A stretch of DNA of 38,605 nt, from positions 1 through 38,605 of the forward strand of contig JAGGDU010000074.1 of assembly GCA_018457135.1 (NCBI GenBank), written 5' to 3'. Both the position numbers and the translations under genes were made by a program. The notes below the pieces were generated by a model. The model worked only from the letters and a program-made list of their open reading frames with translations, did no database searches and was not told where the DNA came from. Positions 29,114-38,120 of the stretch are shown piece after piece (the first letter of the stretch is position 1; each line of letters begins with the position of its first letter). Source of the DNA: Trichodesmium erythraeum GBRTRLIN201. Lineage in GTDB: Bacteria; Cyanobacteriota; Cyanobacteriia; Cyanobacteriales; Microcoleaceae.

Positions 29114-30304
29114 TCTTGAGTATCCTATTAGGTAGGGAGACATTTTTTATCAGTAGATTTTTAAGTAAACAATCGTGGATTAATATTCCACCAATTAATT
29201 GACTATAGATAGCAGATTTAAAGTACGTGATAAACAAATATTAATAATACAACCTTTGTGGGACAAATATCTTCTTTAGCACAACTATAAATTACTGAAA
29301 TAAAATCTGCTGTAGACTGACAAATTTTTAAGGCAAGTAAGTAAATTTTTCACTATTAAGTTATTTTGTAGTAATTAAAAGTTTATATTTTAACTGATAT
29401 AAATCTTATTTTTACCAGTCAAACCTATCCAGTTAACGGTATTTTAATCAGATTAAAACTCATATTTAATTTCTCCTTTCACTATAATAATTGTTTAAGG
29501 GATAATTTTTTTTTTGTAATTTTTCTACTGTTTACTCAGATTGATCTCTAGTTTTTTTATTTTCATTTTTGATATACATTCTCATGAAATTATAACTTTT
29601 CCCTTTTTCTTGTGCCACAACAACTAACAACATATTTGCTATACTCACTGAATCGGTTATGAACACAAATATTTATTTAATTTTTTAACCTGTTAATATC
29701 AATTATATTAGTAGTTTGTTAAAAATTAGATAAACTACAAAACAATTATTTGAATCTAATATGATAAGTTTTGCTATCTATCCTTGCTTATATGTTATAA
29801 GGAATTAGTTATTTTGTTTCTAGTTACTAAAATTGTACTGTTACTTATTAAATATTAATAATATATCTATTAATTCATCTTAATTATCATTAATTAATAG
29901 TTATGATAATATTGTATATAGATTTGTTTCGGCTAATAAATACACTTGATCAATAATGTGTTTATAGATTTACAGCAACAAACTTAGCATAAGTAATGTA
30001 TATTTGAGATATGAACTTCGTTTGAGTAATAAATCATACATATTAAAATAAAATCCAAGAATGTAAGTTAAAATATGAGTTTTAGTAGGATATTATCTTA
30101 ACTATATCTACTCTACAGAACTTACACTTAAGATCTGAACTTACTATTAATTAAAAACTTTACCTGGCAAGCAGCCCACCACAAGAGAGCATAAGAGAGT
30201 TTTTCCTAGTATGAAGAATGGCGATCTAGTTTCAAACTCATTTGTCAATAAATATAATCATAATTAAATCATTAACCTACTCCTCTAAAATAAGTGGAGC
30301 TGGG
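29114..30304. other. 1.2-kb non-coding region between tatD and rpoB
   Basis: Very AT-rich, with no open frame worth calling and no recognisable RNA gene. It should contain the rpoB promoter and leader. The stretch 30165-30215 (minus strand GGTGGGCTGCTTGCCAGG) is less AT-rich than its surroundings, but I cannot assign it. Confidence 0.6.
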
Positions 30305-31093
30305 TTATTGAAAATGAATAGAAAAGCCAAATAGTTCGCAAGCATTTTTGCTGGTTTGTGCTGCTAAATTTTCTAATGTTATACCTCTAAGTTCAGCAAC
30401 TTTTTTGGCCACATATTTTACATAAGCAGGTTCGTTGCGTTTGCCCCGCTTTGGCACTGGTGCGAGAAATGGACAATCTGTTTCTATTAACAGGCGATCA
30501 TCAGGTACTATTTTAGCTGATTCTTGAATTTGTGTAGCATTTTTAAATGTCACAATTCCACTAAAGCTAATATAAAACCCTATATCTAAGAACATTTTAG
30601 TTTCTTCTGGAGTACCTCCCCAGCAGTGCATAACCCCTGTAACAGGCCTGTGATTTTCTTGAAAATCGTACAAAATCTCTGCCATTGAGTTAGCTGCATC
30701 ACGACAATGAATAATTAATGGCTTGTTAAGTTCTTGAGCTATAGTTAATTGCTGTTTGAAGACAAATTTCTGTTGCTCTTGATTATCTGCTTTGTAAAAA
30801 TCTAATCCCGTTTCACCTATAGCTACTACTCTAGGGTCTGATATACCCCAGTTTTTAATTTGATTAGCAGTGGCAGATGTCCACTTGTGAGCATCTAAGG
30901 GATGTAAGCCAACTGCATAAGAAAGTTCTGGAAAGCGATCTGCTATTGCTTTTATAGAAAGGAACTCCTCTGGTTCTACACAGGAGTGAACTAGGTGAAC
31001 TACTCCTGCTTCTTCCCAACGTTTACGGATCTTTTCCAAGTCAGAATTGAATATATCAAAGTTGATGTGGACGTGAGTATCAATTAGCTGCAT
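30305..31093 (-). CDS. TatD-family metal-dependent hydrolase (probable DNase)
   Basis: A TIM-barrel amidohydrolase-type enzyme; family members are 3'-5' exonucleases or D-aminoacyl-tRNA-like hydrolases, cytosolic. From the ATG at 31093 (262 residues, [12 protein letters not shown], the canonical cyanobacterial start) the metal ligands are in place: H7 and H9, E94 in [12 protein letters not shown]129 in LIIHCRD, H156 in MHCWGG and D206 in [14 protein letters not shown]. An in-frame ATG at 31126 would add 11 residues ([11 protein letters not shown]) not usual in the family; neither start has a clear Shine-Dalgarno. It sits between rpsT and rpoB, its conserved position in cyanobacteria. The exact substrate is not inferable. 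Confidence 0.95.
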   Translation of the reverse strand: MQLIDTHVHINFDIFNSDLEKIRKRWEEAGVVHLVHSCVEPEEFLSIKAIADRFPELSYAVGLHPLDAHKWTSATANQIKNWGISDPRVVAIGETGLDFYKADNQEQQKFVFKQQLTIAQELNKPLIIHCRDAANSMAEILYDFQENHRPVTGVMHCWGGTPEETKMFLDIGFYISFSGIVTFKNATQIQESAKIVPDDRLLIETDCPFLAPVPKRGKRNEPAYVKYVAKKVAELRGITLENLAAQTSKNACELFGFSIHFQ

Positions 31094-31466
31094 TTGGCTT
31101 TTATAGTTAATTTTACTACTCCCCATACTAAAGTTACGGAGATTTTTAACGAGTTAAAACTGCGTTTTTCCACATCTACTAGCTGCCACTGGACGCATCC
31201 TTGAGGCTATTACATAATACTGCACTATACTGTCAAGTTAACGTGGGCATCCTATTTTTTCGTCTTGGTATACTATTTAGATACACATAGACACACAGGT
31301 TATCTAAGAACAGATGTGCTTAGAGCCCTATATTTTGTATTTATAGATACGCTTTAATAAAGACACATTATAATTCTACAAATCGGACAGGAATTTATTT
31401 TTTCTGATAGTTTTTTTCAGAACTGACTAAATGATAATGATTTATGATAGCTAGACTATTATTCCC

Positions 31467-31805
31467 TTAGGAAGCTACAGAAGTATCTTTAACCCCAGAG
31501 TCTGTCTGACTTTTTTGACTAATTAAATGTCTCTTATAAAATCTCACTAACCTAGCCTTTTTACGAGAACCATTATTTTTATGTAGAACACCACGTTTCA
31601 CAGCTTTGTCTATCTTACTATAAGCTTTTGACATTTGCTGTTCAACTTCTATCTTTAATTCATCTGTGGGATTGGAGGCATACTTTTCAACAGTAGTGAA
31701 GTATTTTTTCATCAAAGTTCTAACTGCAGATTTATAACTTTTGTTCCGCAGACGGTTGCGCTCAGCAACTTGGATACGTTTAATAGCAGACTTGATATTG
31801 GCCAT
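31467..31805 (-). CDS. rpsT: 30S ribosomal protein S20
   Basis: Primary 16S rRNA-binding protein of the small subunit. The 112 residues begin [20 protein letters not shown], the invariant S20 N-terminus, and continue as basic three-helix protein ([40 protein letters not shown]). The last ~15 residues ([15 protein letters not shown]) are a polar extension beyond the E. coli length, as in other cyanobacteria. ATG at 31805. It is first in the rpsT-tatD-rpoB-rpoC1-rpoC2 direction, 373 bp from tatD, and divergent from hisD. Confidence 0.98.
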   Translation of the reverse strand: MANIKSAIKRIQVAERNRLRNKSYKSAVRTLMKKYFTTVEKYASNPTDELKIEVEQQMSKAYSKIDKAVKRGVLHKNNGSRKKARLVRFYKRHLISQKSQTDSGVKDTSVAS

Positions 31806-32595
31806 AGTTTAATTTTATTTATATTCAGAATTTTTGACATCCTCCCGATGCCTTTTATATCGCACGGAACTTAAGGCTCCCTATAATTATCCTTAGTCAC
31901 TATTAGTTTATAGTATATAACACTTTTATATAATAGCATTGACTTTGTCAATAGGCAAGGTATTTTTTGGCATTTCCATCAAACTCAAAATGTATAGCTC
32001 AACTCTAGACTCCTTTAACCTCTAATATGATGGGTTAGGTTGAGTTTGGCATAAATCTTAATTTTCTGAAGGCATTAAGATTGGGACTTATGCAGGATAA
32101 CCCAGAAACCTAGTTTTTTTAGCAGATGTCTATAGCTATTCATTCATAGTTTGTCAAGGTTAAACAACTAGAAATAAACTATTAAACTCTTGCCCATTAA
32201 CCATTACCTATTCTATATTTCCTAAAAACCCCAAAATTTTGGACAAGGTTAAAATAGGATTGCTATATTATTAAAAACAAGGATTTATTCTAGAAATCTG
32301 ACTTTAGTGGATAAGTCTTAAAATATGTCAAAAAGTATTAAAGATGCCAGTGTTATGACTTCACGCTATAACAAAGAGTAATGGGTGATTGGGAAATTGA
32401 AAGAATTGTTTGACTCTTATTCCTAGATCAAGTCAGGGTAATTACAAGACAATTGACAATCAGCAGGAATTTTATTTCTAATTTGTCAGCGTTTAATATT
32501 ATAGATAAATAGTTTTAAGATTTATCCAACTCTTTTGGTTCTCAAACTACCCTCTACTGGCGAACTTTATTTTTTAGTTGGCATTCCTAATCTCT
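31806..32595. other. Intergenic region between divergent rpsT and hisD
   Basis: About 790 bp without a gene; it must hold both promoters. Contains the repeat-like GGGACTTATGCAGGATAACC then CAGAAACCTAG (32090-32120), related to the repeat at 41 and 9099 and to the AGAAACC..GGTTTCT type. An AGGATTGCTATAT at 32250 matches the edge motif of the repeat at 41-74. Confidence 0.55.
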
Positions 32596-33960
32596 ATGCT
32601 GCGAATAATTACTGAGTGGGTTGAGGCACAAGCTGAATTAAAACGGATTACAGAGCGTACCCACGATGATATGGCTATTCATAAAGAAACAACGGTGCGA
32701 GAAATTTTGCGCAACGTTAGAGAAAAAGGTGATGAGGCTCTATTAAACTATACTTCTGAGTTTGACCATATCACCTTGACTTCAGAAGAGTTAAAGATAA
32801 GTGGTTCTGAGTTAGATGCAGCCTATCAGCAAGTCAATAAGGACTTATTAAGTTCCATTCGTTTGGCTGCTAAACAGATAAAGGCTTTTCACCGACAACA
32901 AATTCCTAAGTCCTGGGTTCAGTTTGGTGATGATGAAGTGGTCTTGGGCAAACGTTACACTCCTGTGGATAGAGCTGGACTTTATGTTCCTGGTGGTCAG
33001 GCTGCTTATCCTAGTACAGTTCTGATGAACGCTATTCCAGCTCAAGTGGCTAAAGTCCCCAAGATTGTTATGGTGACACCACCCTCTCAAGGAAAAAAAA
33101 TTAATCCTGCGGTACTGGTGGCTGCTCAAGAGGCAGGTATTCAGGAAATTTATCGAATTGGAGGTGCTCAGGCAATAGCGGCTCTGGCTTATGGTACAGA
33201 GACTATACCCAAAGTGGATGTGATTACTGGGCCTGGGAATATATATGTAACTTTGGCCAAAAAAATTGTTTATGGTACAGTAGGTATTGATTCTTTGGCT
33301 GGGCCTTCAGAGGTGCTGATTATTGCAGATTCTGAGGCTAATCCAGTTTATGTGGCAGCAGATATGTTGGCCCAAGCAGAACATGATTCTTTGGCTGCTG
33401 CTATTTTATTGACTACAGATTTAGAACTAGCACGTCAGGTGGTGGTAGAGGTGGAACGACAACTTGAAGATCATCCACGTCGCACTTTGACGGAAAAAGC
33501 GATCGCCCATTATGGTTTGGTGGTTGTTGTTTCATCTTTTGAAGATGCTGTTGAACTTTCTAATCAATTTGCTCCAGAACACTTGGAGTTGGAAGTTTCA
33601 GATCCTTGGGAACTACTGGAAAATATTCGCCATGCTGGTGCTATTTTCCTTGGTTATTCAACTCCGGAAGCTGTGGGAGATTATTTGGCTGGGCCGAATC
33701 ACACTTTACCTACTTCTGGTGCTGCTCGTTATGCTTCAGCATTGGGAGTAGAAACTTTTCTGAAGCATTCTAGTTTGGTTCAATATTCTCCTACTGCTTT
33801 GCAAAAGGTTGCTTCTGATATTGATTTATTGGCCACAGCTGAGGGTTTGCATTCTCATGCTAACTCAGTTAGATTGAGGATGAAAGCTCATGAACATGAA
33901 CAACCTGAGTTAGTAAAACAAGAAACAATTAGTCAGGAGCACGACGGTAAAAATTTATAA
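32596..33960 (+). CDS. hisD: Histidinol dehydrogenase
   Basis: Catalyses the last two steps of histidine synthesis, L-histidinol to L-histidine with two NAD+. I start at the ATG at 32596 (454 residues, MLRIITEW, the usual cyanobacterial N-terminus); the frame is open to a TTG at 32578 that would add MAFLIS. Zinc ligands align with the E. coli enzyme as Q260, H263 (AQAEHD), D362 (VGDYLAGPNHT) and H421 (EGLHSHA); the catalytic pair is E328-H329 in QFAPEHLELEV; the NAD-binding GPGNIYV lies at 212-218. The ~25-residue C-terminal tail (AHEHEQPELVKQETISQEHD) goes beyond the usual end and is probably disordered. Divergent from rpsT, conserved in cyanobacteria. Confidence 0.97.
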   Translation: MLRIITEWVEAQAELKRITERTHDDMAIHKETTVREILRNVREKGDEALLNYTSEFDHITLTSEELKISGSELDAAYQQVNKDLLSSIRLAAKQIKAFHRQQIPKSWVQFGDDEVVLGKRYTPVDRAGLYVPGGQAAYPSTVLMNAIPAQVAKVPKIVMVTPPSQGKKINPAVLVAAQEAGIQEIYRIGGAQAIAALAYGTETIPKVDVITGPGNIYVTLAKKIVYGTVGIDSLAGPSEVLIIADSEANPVYVAADMLAQAEHDSLAAAILLTTDLELARQVVVEVERQLEDHPRRTLTEKAIAHYGLVVVVSSFEDAVELSNQFAPEHLELEVSDPWELLENIRHAGAIFLGYSTPEAVGDYLAGPNHTLPTSGAARYASALGVETFLKHSSLVQYSPTALQKVASDIDLLATAEGLHSHANSVRLRMKAHEHEQPELVKQETISQEHDGKNL

Positions 33961-34502
33961 ATGATGCTAGGTGACTCCCGTTAGAATCTTTAGATCGCGG
34001 GAGAATATGTTATTTCAGTTATCGGTTATCACTTCATCAGTAACTCTGGCTACAGTATCCAACTCGAAATGCTAATATTGTTTTTTTGTCAATTAGACTG
34101 TCTTTCATCCTTTGGTATTCCCTAGCTAGATTTTGTTTTTTACCTTCCTAGAATAATACTACTTCCTAAAAAACAGGTTTGGGGTCTCGGCTATTGCTGA
34201 CATTAAAGTTGGAGCAAGTACAGTAACTATATTACTCTCTTGGGAAGTCGAATGAACTAATACCTATTCCACACGGGATCGTGCTCTGCACTACCAAATC
34301 AATAATAATTTGAAATTAAAACAAATTTTAATATCTAAGTCTTAAATACCTAAGAAAGTTAAAAAAACCAAATTTTCTCACTTGAGAAGATTTAGACTAA
34401 ATAGGGTTTGACAAATATTTAGGTAAGGTACGAAAATTAGTTTTCAAATTTCTTAAAATTTACAACATTCTTGGATATATCAAATCAGACAAAACAACAC
34501 GG
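33961..34502. other. Spacer between hisD and the DUF3747 gene
   Basis: Begins with a possible weak hairpin after hisD (CTCCCG 33975-33980 with CGGGAG 33998-34003, no strong T-run), then a heptamer-type repeat (TCAGTTATCGGTTATCA, 34016-34032) and copy B of a dispersed repeat (34211-34300). No gene. Confidence 0.5.
34211..34300. repeat. Dispersed repeat family (copy B, longest)
   Basis: Reads GGAGCAAGTACAGTAACTAT then ATTACTCTCTTGGGAAGTCG, AATGAACTAATACC and, after a short gap, GTGCTCTGCACTACCAAATC. It aligns end to end with copy A (3747-3826), and its first 28 bases with copy C (11593-11620). Confidence 0.5.
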
Positions 34503-35078
34503 ATGAAAACTTTTTTCAAAAGGTCTATAGCTGCACTTACAACTTTAGGGTTATTGACTTTATCTTCTATAATTCCCGCGAAGGCAAATTTGTTTAACCA
34601 AAAAGAAGTTGAACAATCTAGATATGTTGCAATTGCCATTCGCCGTGATTTTGGGCCACAATTACTAATTTTAGAGCAAAAAACTGATACCAGACAATGC
34701 TGGAGTGAAAGTGGCGATCGTCCTACGTTGGTCGATCCCCTGTTACTAAATTTCGATTTTACAGGCATTTGTGGCCGTGCTACTGACAGTAATGGTTATT
34801 CTATCCGAATGGCTAATACTGATCTAGCTCTTGACTATGCTCTCTCTTTACAAGAGAGTGGGGGTGATATACGACTGATGGGTATTTCTCGTGTTGATTC
34901 TAATGCACCACGACTACTTATTGGTAGAACTTATGGTTTGGCAAATGGATTTACTAAGATTATTCTTGAACCTGGGTGGCGGTTTGCTAAAAGAAGTTAT
35001 CAGGGTAAAGAGTTAGGACACATATATGTTACTACTGACTGGATGCCAACAGAGTTAGAAAGCTACAATTCCCAATAG
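34503..35078 (+). CDS. DUF3747 domain-containing secreted protein
   Basis: A cyanobacterial protein of unknown function with the DUF3747 pattern. The 191 residues start with a signal peptide (MKTFFKRSIAA, hydrophobic 9-23, cleavage after AKA at ~28), so it is exported. The mature part shows the family's LFNQKEVEQSRYVAIA (30-45), LLILEQ, the cysteine in RQCW and the block DPLLLNFDFTGICGRATDSN then GYSIRM (~78-103), ending ILEPGWRFAKRSYQGKELGH. Two cysteines (in RQCW and GICGR) could form a disulfide. The ATG at 34503 suits the signal peptide; only a weak ACGG precedes it. A strong terminator follows at 35119. No neighbour suggests a pathway. Confidence 0.88.
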   Translation: MKTFFKRSIAALTTLGLLTLSSIIPAKANLFNQKEVEQSRYVAIAIRRDFGPQLLILEQKTDTRQCWSESGDRPTLVDPLLLNFDFTGICGRATDSNGYSIRMANTDLALDYALSLQESGGDIRLMGISRVDSNAPRLLIGRTYGLANGFTKIILEPGWRFAKRSYQGKELGHIYVTTDWMPTELESYNSQ

Positions 35079-35118
35079 ATGTATCTCGATTAATTTAAAT
35101 TATTTGAAATTTAAATTT

Positions 35119-35151
35119 CAAAAAGCGGTCATTAGAAATGACCGCTTTTTG
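35119..35151 (+). terminator. Strong intrinsic terminator after the DUF3747 gene
   Basis: Perfect 15-bp stem CAAAAAGCGGTCATT/AATGACCGCTTTTTG around AGA, 41 bases after the stop codon, with A- and T-runs in the stem so it can act in both directions. It is the clearest terminator in the window. Confidence 0.88.
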
Positions 35152-35246
35152 ATAATGTTTAACAAAAATTAAAAGAGATGTGACACAACAATAGTGTCTG
35201 AATTTTACTAGAGATTTTTAACAGAATTTAAAATTATTATTCAGAA

Positions 35247-35285
35247 AGAGCATCGACGACTGGCCGTGTTTCGTCTCGATGCTCT
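35247..35285 (-). terminator. Hairpin downstream of the alpha/beta hydrolase
   Basis: Perfect 10-bp stem AGAGCATCGA (35247-35256)/TCGATGCTCT (35276-35285), extended by a few bases. On the minus strand it lies ~95 bp past the hydrolase stop and is followed by TTCTGAATAATAATTTT, only a loose T-rich tail, so it is a probable rather than certain terminator. Confidence 0.5.
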
Positions 35286-35380
35286 CGCTGATTTCGCTCC
35301 TCACACGACTAATATTATAACTTACTAAGTTAATTTTGTCACGACTATTAATATATTTTTTTTTATTAATTTTATAAGTT

Positions 35381-36283
35381 TTACATATTAATCATTTTAG
35401 CTAACCAATCTAAAATCAAAGAGTTAACTATTGTAGGCCTTTCATCATGGGCACAATGACCTGTGTTTGGTATGGGTTCAAATTGAATAACTCCACTTTT
35501 GTCTGCTAAGTCTTGATAAATTTGGGCACCAGATATTGGTGTCCAAGGGTCTTTTTCTCCCCAGATCACTAACAATGGAGCTTTAATTTTTGGTAACAAT
35601 TCTGAGGGATGAGGTCCAGCCGGTGCGGTGAGAATTGAAGCAAAAACTTTTTGGGCTCCAGCATCGCAAGAGGGACGATGAATTATTTCTACTAATTCTT
35701 CTGTGACAGCTTCTTTATTTATATAGACTTGTTTGAGAGTATTACGGATGCGATGTTTTTGACGGACTTGGTTAAAAATAAATGGTCCTAAAACTGGGGA
35801 GCTTACTAATTTGGTAAACATCCCCATGATGAATCTTAGGGGCAGATTTAATTCTTGGGGTCGATGGTTTAAACCTCCTGCACAATTAATGAGAATTCCT
35901 CCTGTGGCAATTTCTGGGTAACTCGCTAGTATCATTAGACTGAGTAATGCACCTATTGAATTGCCTACAAAGACAGTAGGTTGGCGAATATGTGCGCTCC
36001 AGAAGTCGTATATTAGTTCTTCCCAGAGTTCCATTGAATAATCTATGGAAGGCTTAGAAGATGCTCCAAATCCTAGTAAGTCCAGGGCAAATACTTGGTA
36101 ACCAGATTTAGCGAGGAGAGGGATATTATTACGCCAGTGATTTATGGATGCACCAAAACCATGGGTTAATAGTAAAGGTTGTCCAGTTCCCATCATGGTA
36201 TATTGGATATTATGGTTTTTCCAACTCCAGTTATACTGCCTTAGCTGGTTATCTAAAGTTGGGTTTGATGTAATTACGTTCAT
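35381..36283 (-). CDS. Alpha/beta-fold hydrolase
   Basis: A serine hydrolase of the alpha/beta fold; the substrate is unknown. In 300 residues: oxyanion-hole segment LLLTHGFGASINHWRNN (37-53), nucleophile elbow GNSIG with S109 as in VFVGNSIGALLSL, catalytic acid D245 in WGEKDPWTP, and H276 in NTGHCAHDE, a complete triad. A lid domain covers about 140-215. There is no signal peptide, so it is cytosolic or thylakoid-associated. The closest general pattern is the large cyanobacterial/plant group of chloroplast-type hydrolases that includes pheophytinase-like proteins, but I would not name a reaction. ATG at 36283 without a clear Shine-Dalgarno; monocistronic, convergent to the DUF3747 gene. Confidence 0.92.
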   Translation of the reverse strand: MNVITSNPTLDNQLRQYNWSWKNHNIQYTMMGTGQPLLLTHGFGASINHWRNNIPLLAKSGYQVFALDLLGFGASSKPSIDYSMELWEELIYDFWSAHIRQPTVFVGNSIGALLSLMILASYPEIATGGILINCAGGLNHRPQELNLPLRFIMGMFTKLVSSPVLGPFIFNQVRQKHRIRNTLKQVYINKEAVTEELVEIIHRPSCDAGAQKVFASILTAPAGPHPSELLPKIKAPLLVIWGEKDPWTPISGAQIYQDLADKSGVIQFEPIPNTGHCAHDERPTIVNSLILDWLAKMINM

Positions 36284-36928
36284 TTTATAAACTTTTGTAA
36301 AGTTGCATAATTATCATAATAGAAATATTGGTAAAATAATAGTCTATCTATAGCTTTAAGCGTTTATATATTAGCTATCAGCTCAAGTAAAAACTATTGG
36401 CAGTAAAGGATTCTAATTTTATCAATTTTCTAAAATTTTTTTGTAGTACTCTAAAATGATCACTAAAAGCTTTAGCTGGCAATAGTTATTCTCATAAACT
36501 CCCACTGTCTAGTTTATACTCATCTTTCCTGATTTTTTTATTCTCCTAAACTTATTAAAATAGAGCTTTTTAAACTCATTTATAGTTAAGCGATCGCCTT
36601 TTATAAAGGTATTGTTTTGTTTTTGTATAATTCTTCTTAATCATAATGTTATTATAAATATGGTTTATAGCAGGTATATATTAGTATATGCATCTAATAA
36701 AAACTATGAATAATACTTTATTTAGGTCAAAATTTTTGGCAAATAATTTTATTTATATACAGTTTTATTTTTATTTAGTATAAGCCTGAAATTAATTGAT
36801 ATATACATTATTATTAAATGAATGCCAGTAAAATATTTTATCTTAATTTTAACGAAAAATAAAAATTGTATACTAACAACAATCTATTTTTTACATATCA
36901 CTAAAAATATGCTGATTGTTTGCCTTTA
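36284..36928. other. AT-rich spacer between the hydrolase and gmd
   Basis: 645 bp without a supported gene; one HIP1 octamer at 36591. The 64-codon plus-strand frame at 36822-37016 overlaps the gmd end and is only hydrophobic because the DNA is AT-rich. Confidence 0.6.
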
Positions 36929-37919
36929 TTATTTTATTTTTTTACGACTTTCAATAATTTCTAAATTAGCCATTCTATCCTTAAGCATCATCCGCACAAC
37001 ATCTGGCATTTTATAATCTGCTTTCCATCCTAATTTTTGTTCAGCTTTAATTGGATTTGCCTTACTAACAAAAATATCAGTAGGACGATATAAACCCTTA
37101 TCTATCTCTACATAATCCTGCCAATTTAATCCTACAGCGGCAAAAGCTTCTAATACAAAATCCTGCAAAGAATAAGTTTTTCCAGTAGCAATTATATAAT
37201 CATCTGGTTTATCTTGCTGTAACATTAAAAACATTGCTTTTACATATTCTGGTGCCCAACCCCAATCTCTTTGTACTGAAATATTTCCTAAAGATAATTT
37301 CTCTTTAACTACCTTGAGCAATTCTAGAAACAACTGAGACAATTTTTTGAGTAACAAAACGTTGAGGTCTGAGAGGAGATTCGTGATTAAATAAAATTCC
37401 AGAACAAGCAAATAAATTATAAGCTTCTCGATAATTTGCTACTTCCCAAAAAGCTGCAGATTTAGCAACAGCGTAAGGACTTCTAGGGCGAAATGGAGTA
37501 ATCTCTGTCGCAGTTTGACCTTCTGTATCCCCAAAACATTCACTGGAACTAGCATTGTATAGTTTAATTTTTTCTCCAATAAAACGAATTGCTTCTAATA
37601 AATTCAATGTACCAGTAGCGATACTTTCTAGTGTTTCTACAGGTTGCTCAAAAGATAAACCTACTGAACTTTGACCAGCTAGATTATAAATTTCATCTGG
37701 TTGATATTTGGTTAATATTTGTAAGACACTTCTAAAGTCATTTAAAGACATAGAATCTAACTTTATCTGTTCACGAATACCTAAATAAGATAAGTTTTTA
37801 AAGGTAGACATTTGAGCATCTCTGGAAGTGCCACAAACATTGTAACCTTTTTCGAGTAACAATTTAGCTAAGTAGGAACCATCTTGACCGGAAATTCCTG
37901 AAATTAATGCTGTTTTCAT
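36929..37919 (-). pseudogene. gmd: GDP-mannose 4,6-dehydratase, split by a 1-base frameshift
   Basis: Would convert GDP-mannose to GDP-4-keto-6-deoxymannose, the first step to GDP-fucose, GDP-rhamnose and related sugars for surface glycans. The first reading frame (37305-37919, 204 codons) has the Rossmann GISGQDG (8-14), SSSE (124-127) and the catalytic SPYAVAK with Y149 and K153, and ends ...VVSRIAQGS-stop. The second frame continues directly with KEKLSLGNISVQRDWGWAPE then YVKAM, YRPTDIFVSKANP and the normal C-terminus. One extra T in AGTTAAAG (minus strand, ~37304-37310) accounts for the break; without it the protein would be ~329 residues, full length. It could be a real recent mutation or a sequencing error, since the rest is well conserved. 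The adjacent coiled-coil gene may share its locus. Confidence 0.9.
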
Positions 37920-37966
37920 AATCTTAAAATAAGGAAAAAAGAGGTAAATAGTAGGAGATAATGTTT

Positions 37967-37996
37967 AGGGATTTTTTTTGCTAAAAAAAATCTCCT
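37967..37996 (-). terminator. A/T-rich inverted repeat, possible terminator
   Basis: TAGGGATTTTTTTT and AAAAAAAATCTCCTA form a near-perfect inverted repeat around GCT. On the minus strand it lies ~125 bp after the coiled-coil gene's stop and ~50 bp before gmd, so it could separate the two transcripts. The stem is almost all A-T, so it may be weak. Confidence 0.4.
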
Positions 37997-38120
37997 AATT
38001 TAAATTGTCATTAATAAAGTTGATCAGTATACCAATAAGCACTTTTATTAGGATAATACTAAGGCTTAAAACTTATTTATAGATTAATTTTTATTATAAC
38101 TTTTCCGTAGTTATATTATA

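Larger units (their letters stand above)
35079..35380. other. Convergent spacer with two hairpins
   Basis: 302 bp between the convergent DUF3747 and hydrolase genes, occupied mainly by the two hairpins at 35119-35151 and 35247-35285. Nothing else is seen. Confidence 0.7.

Noticed and set aside
34460-34768. 102-codon minus-strand frame at the DUF3747 gene
   Set aside because: Antisense to the signal-peptide-bearing DUF3747 protein, which has clear family motifs.
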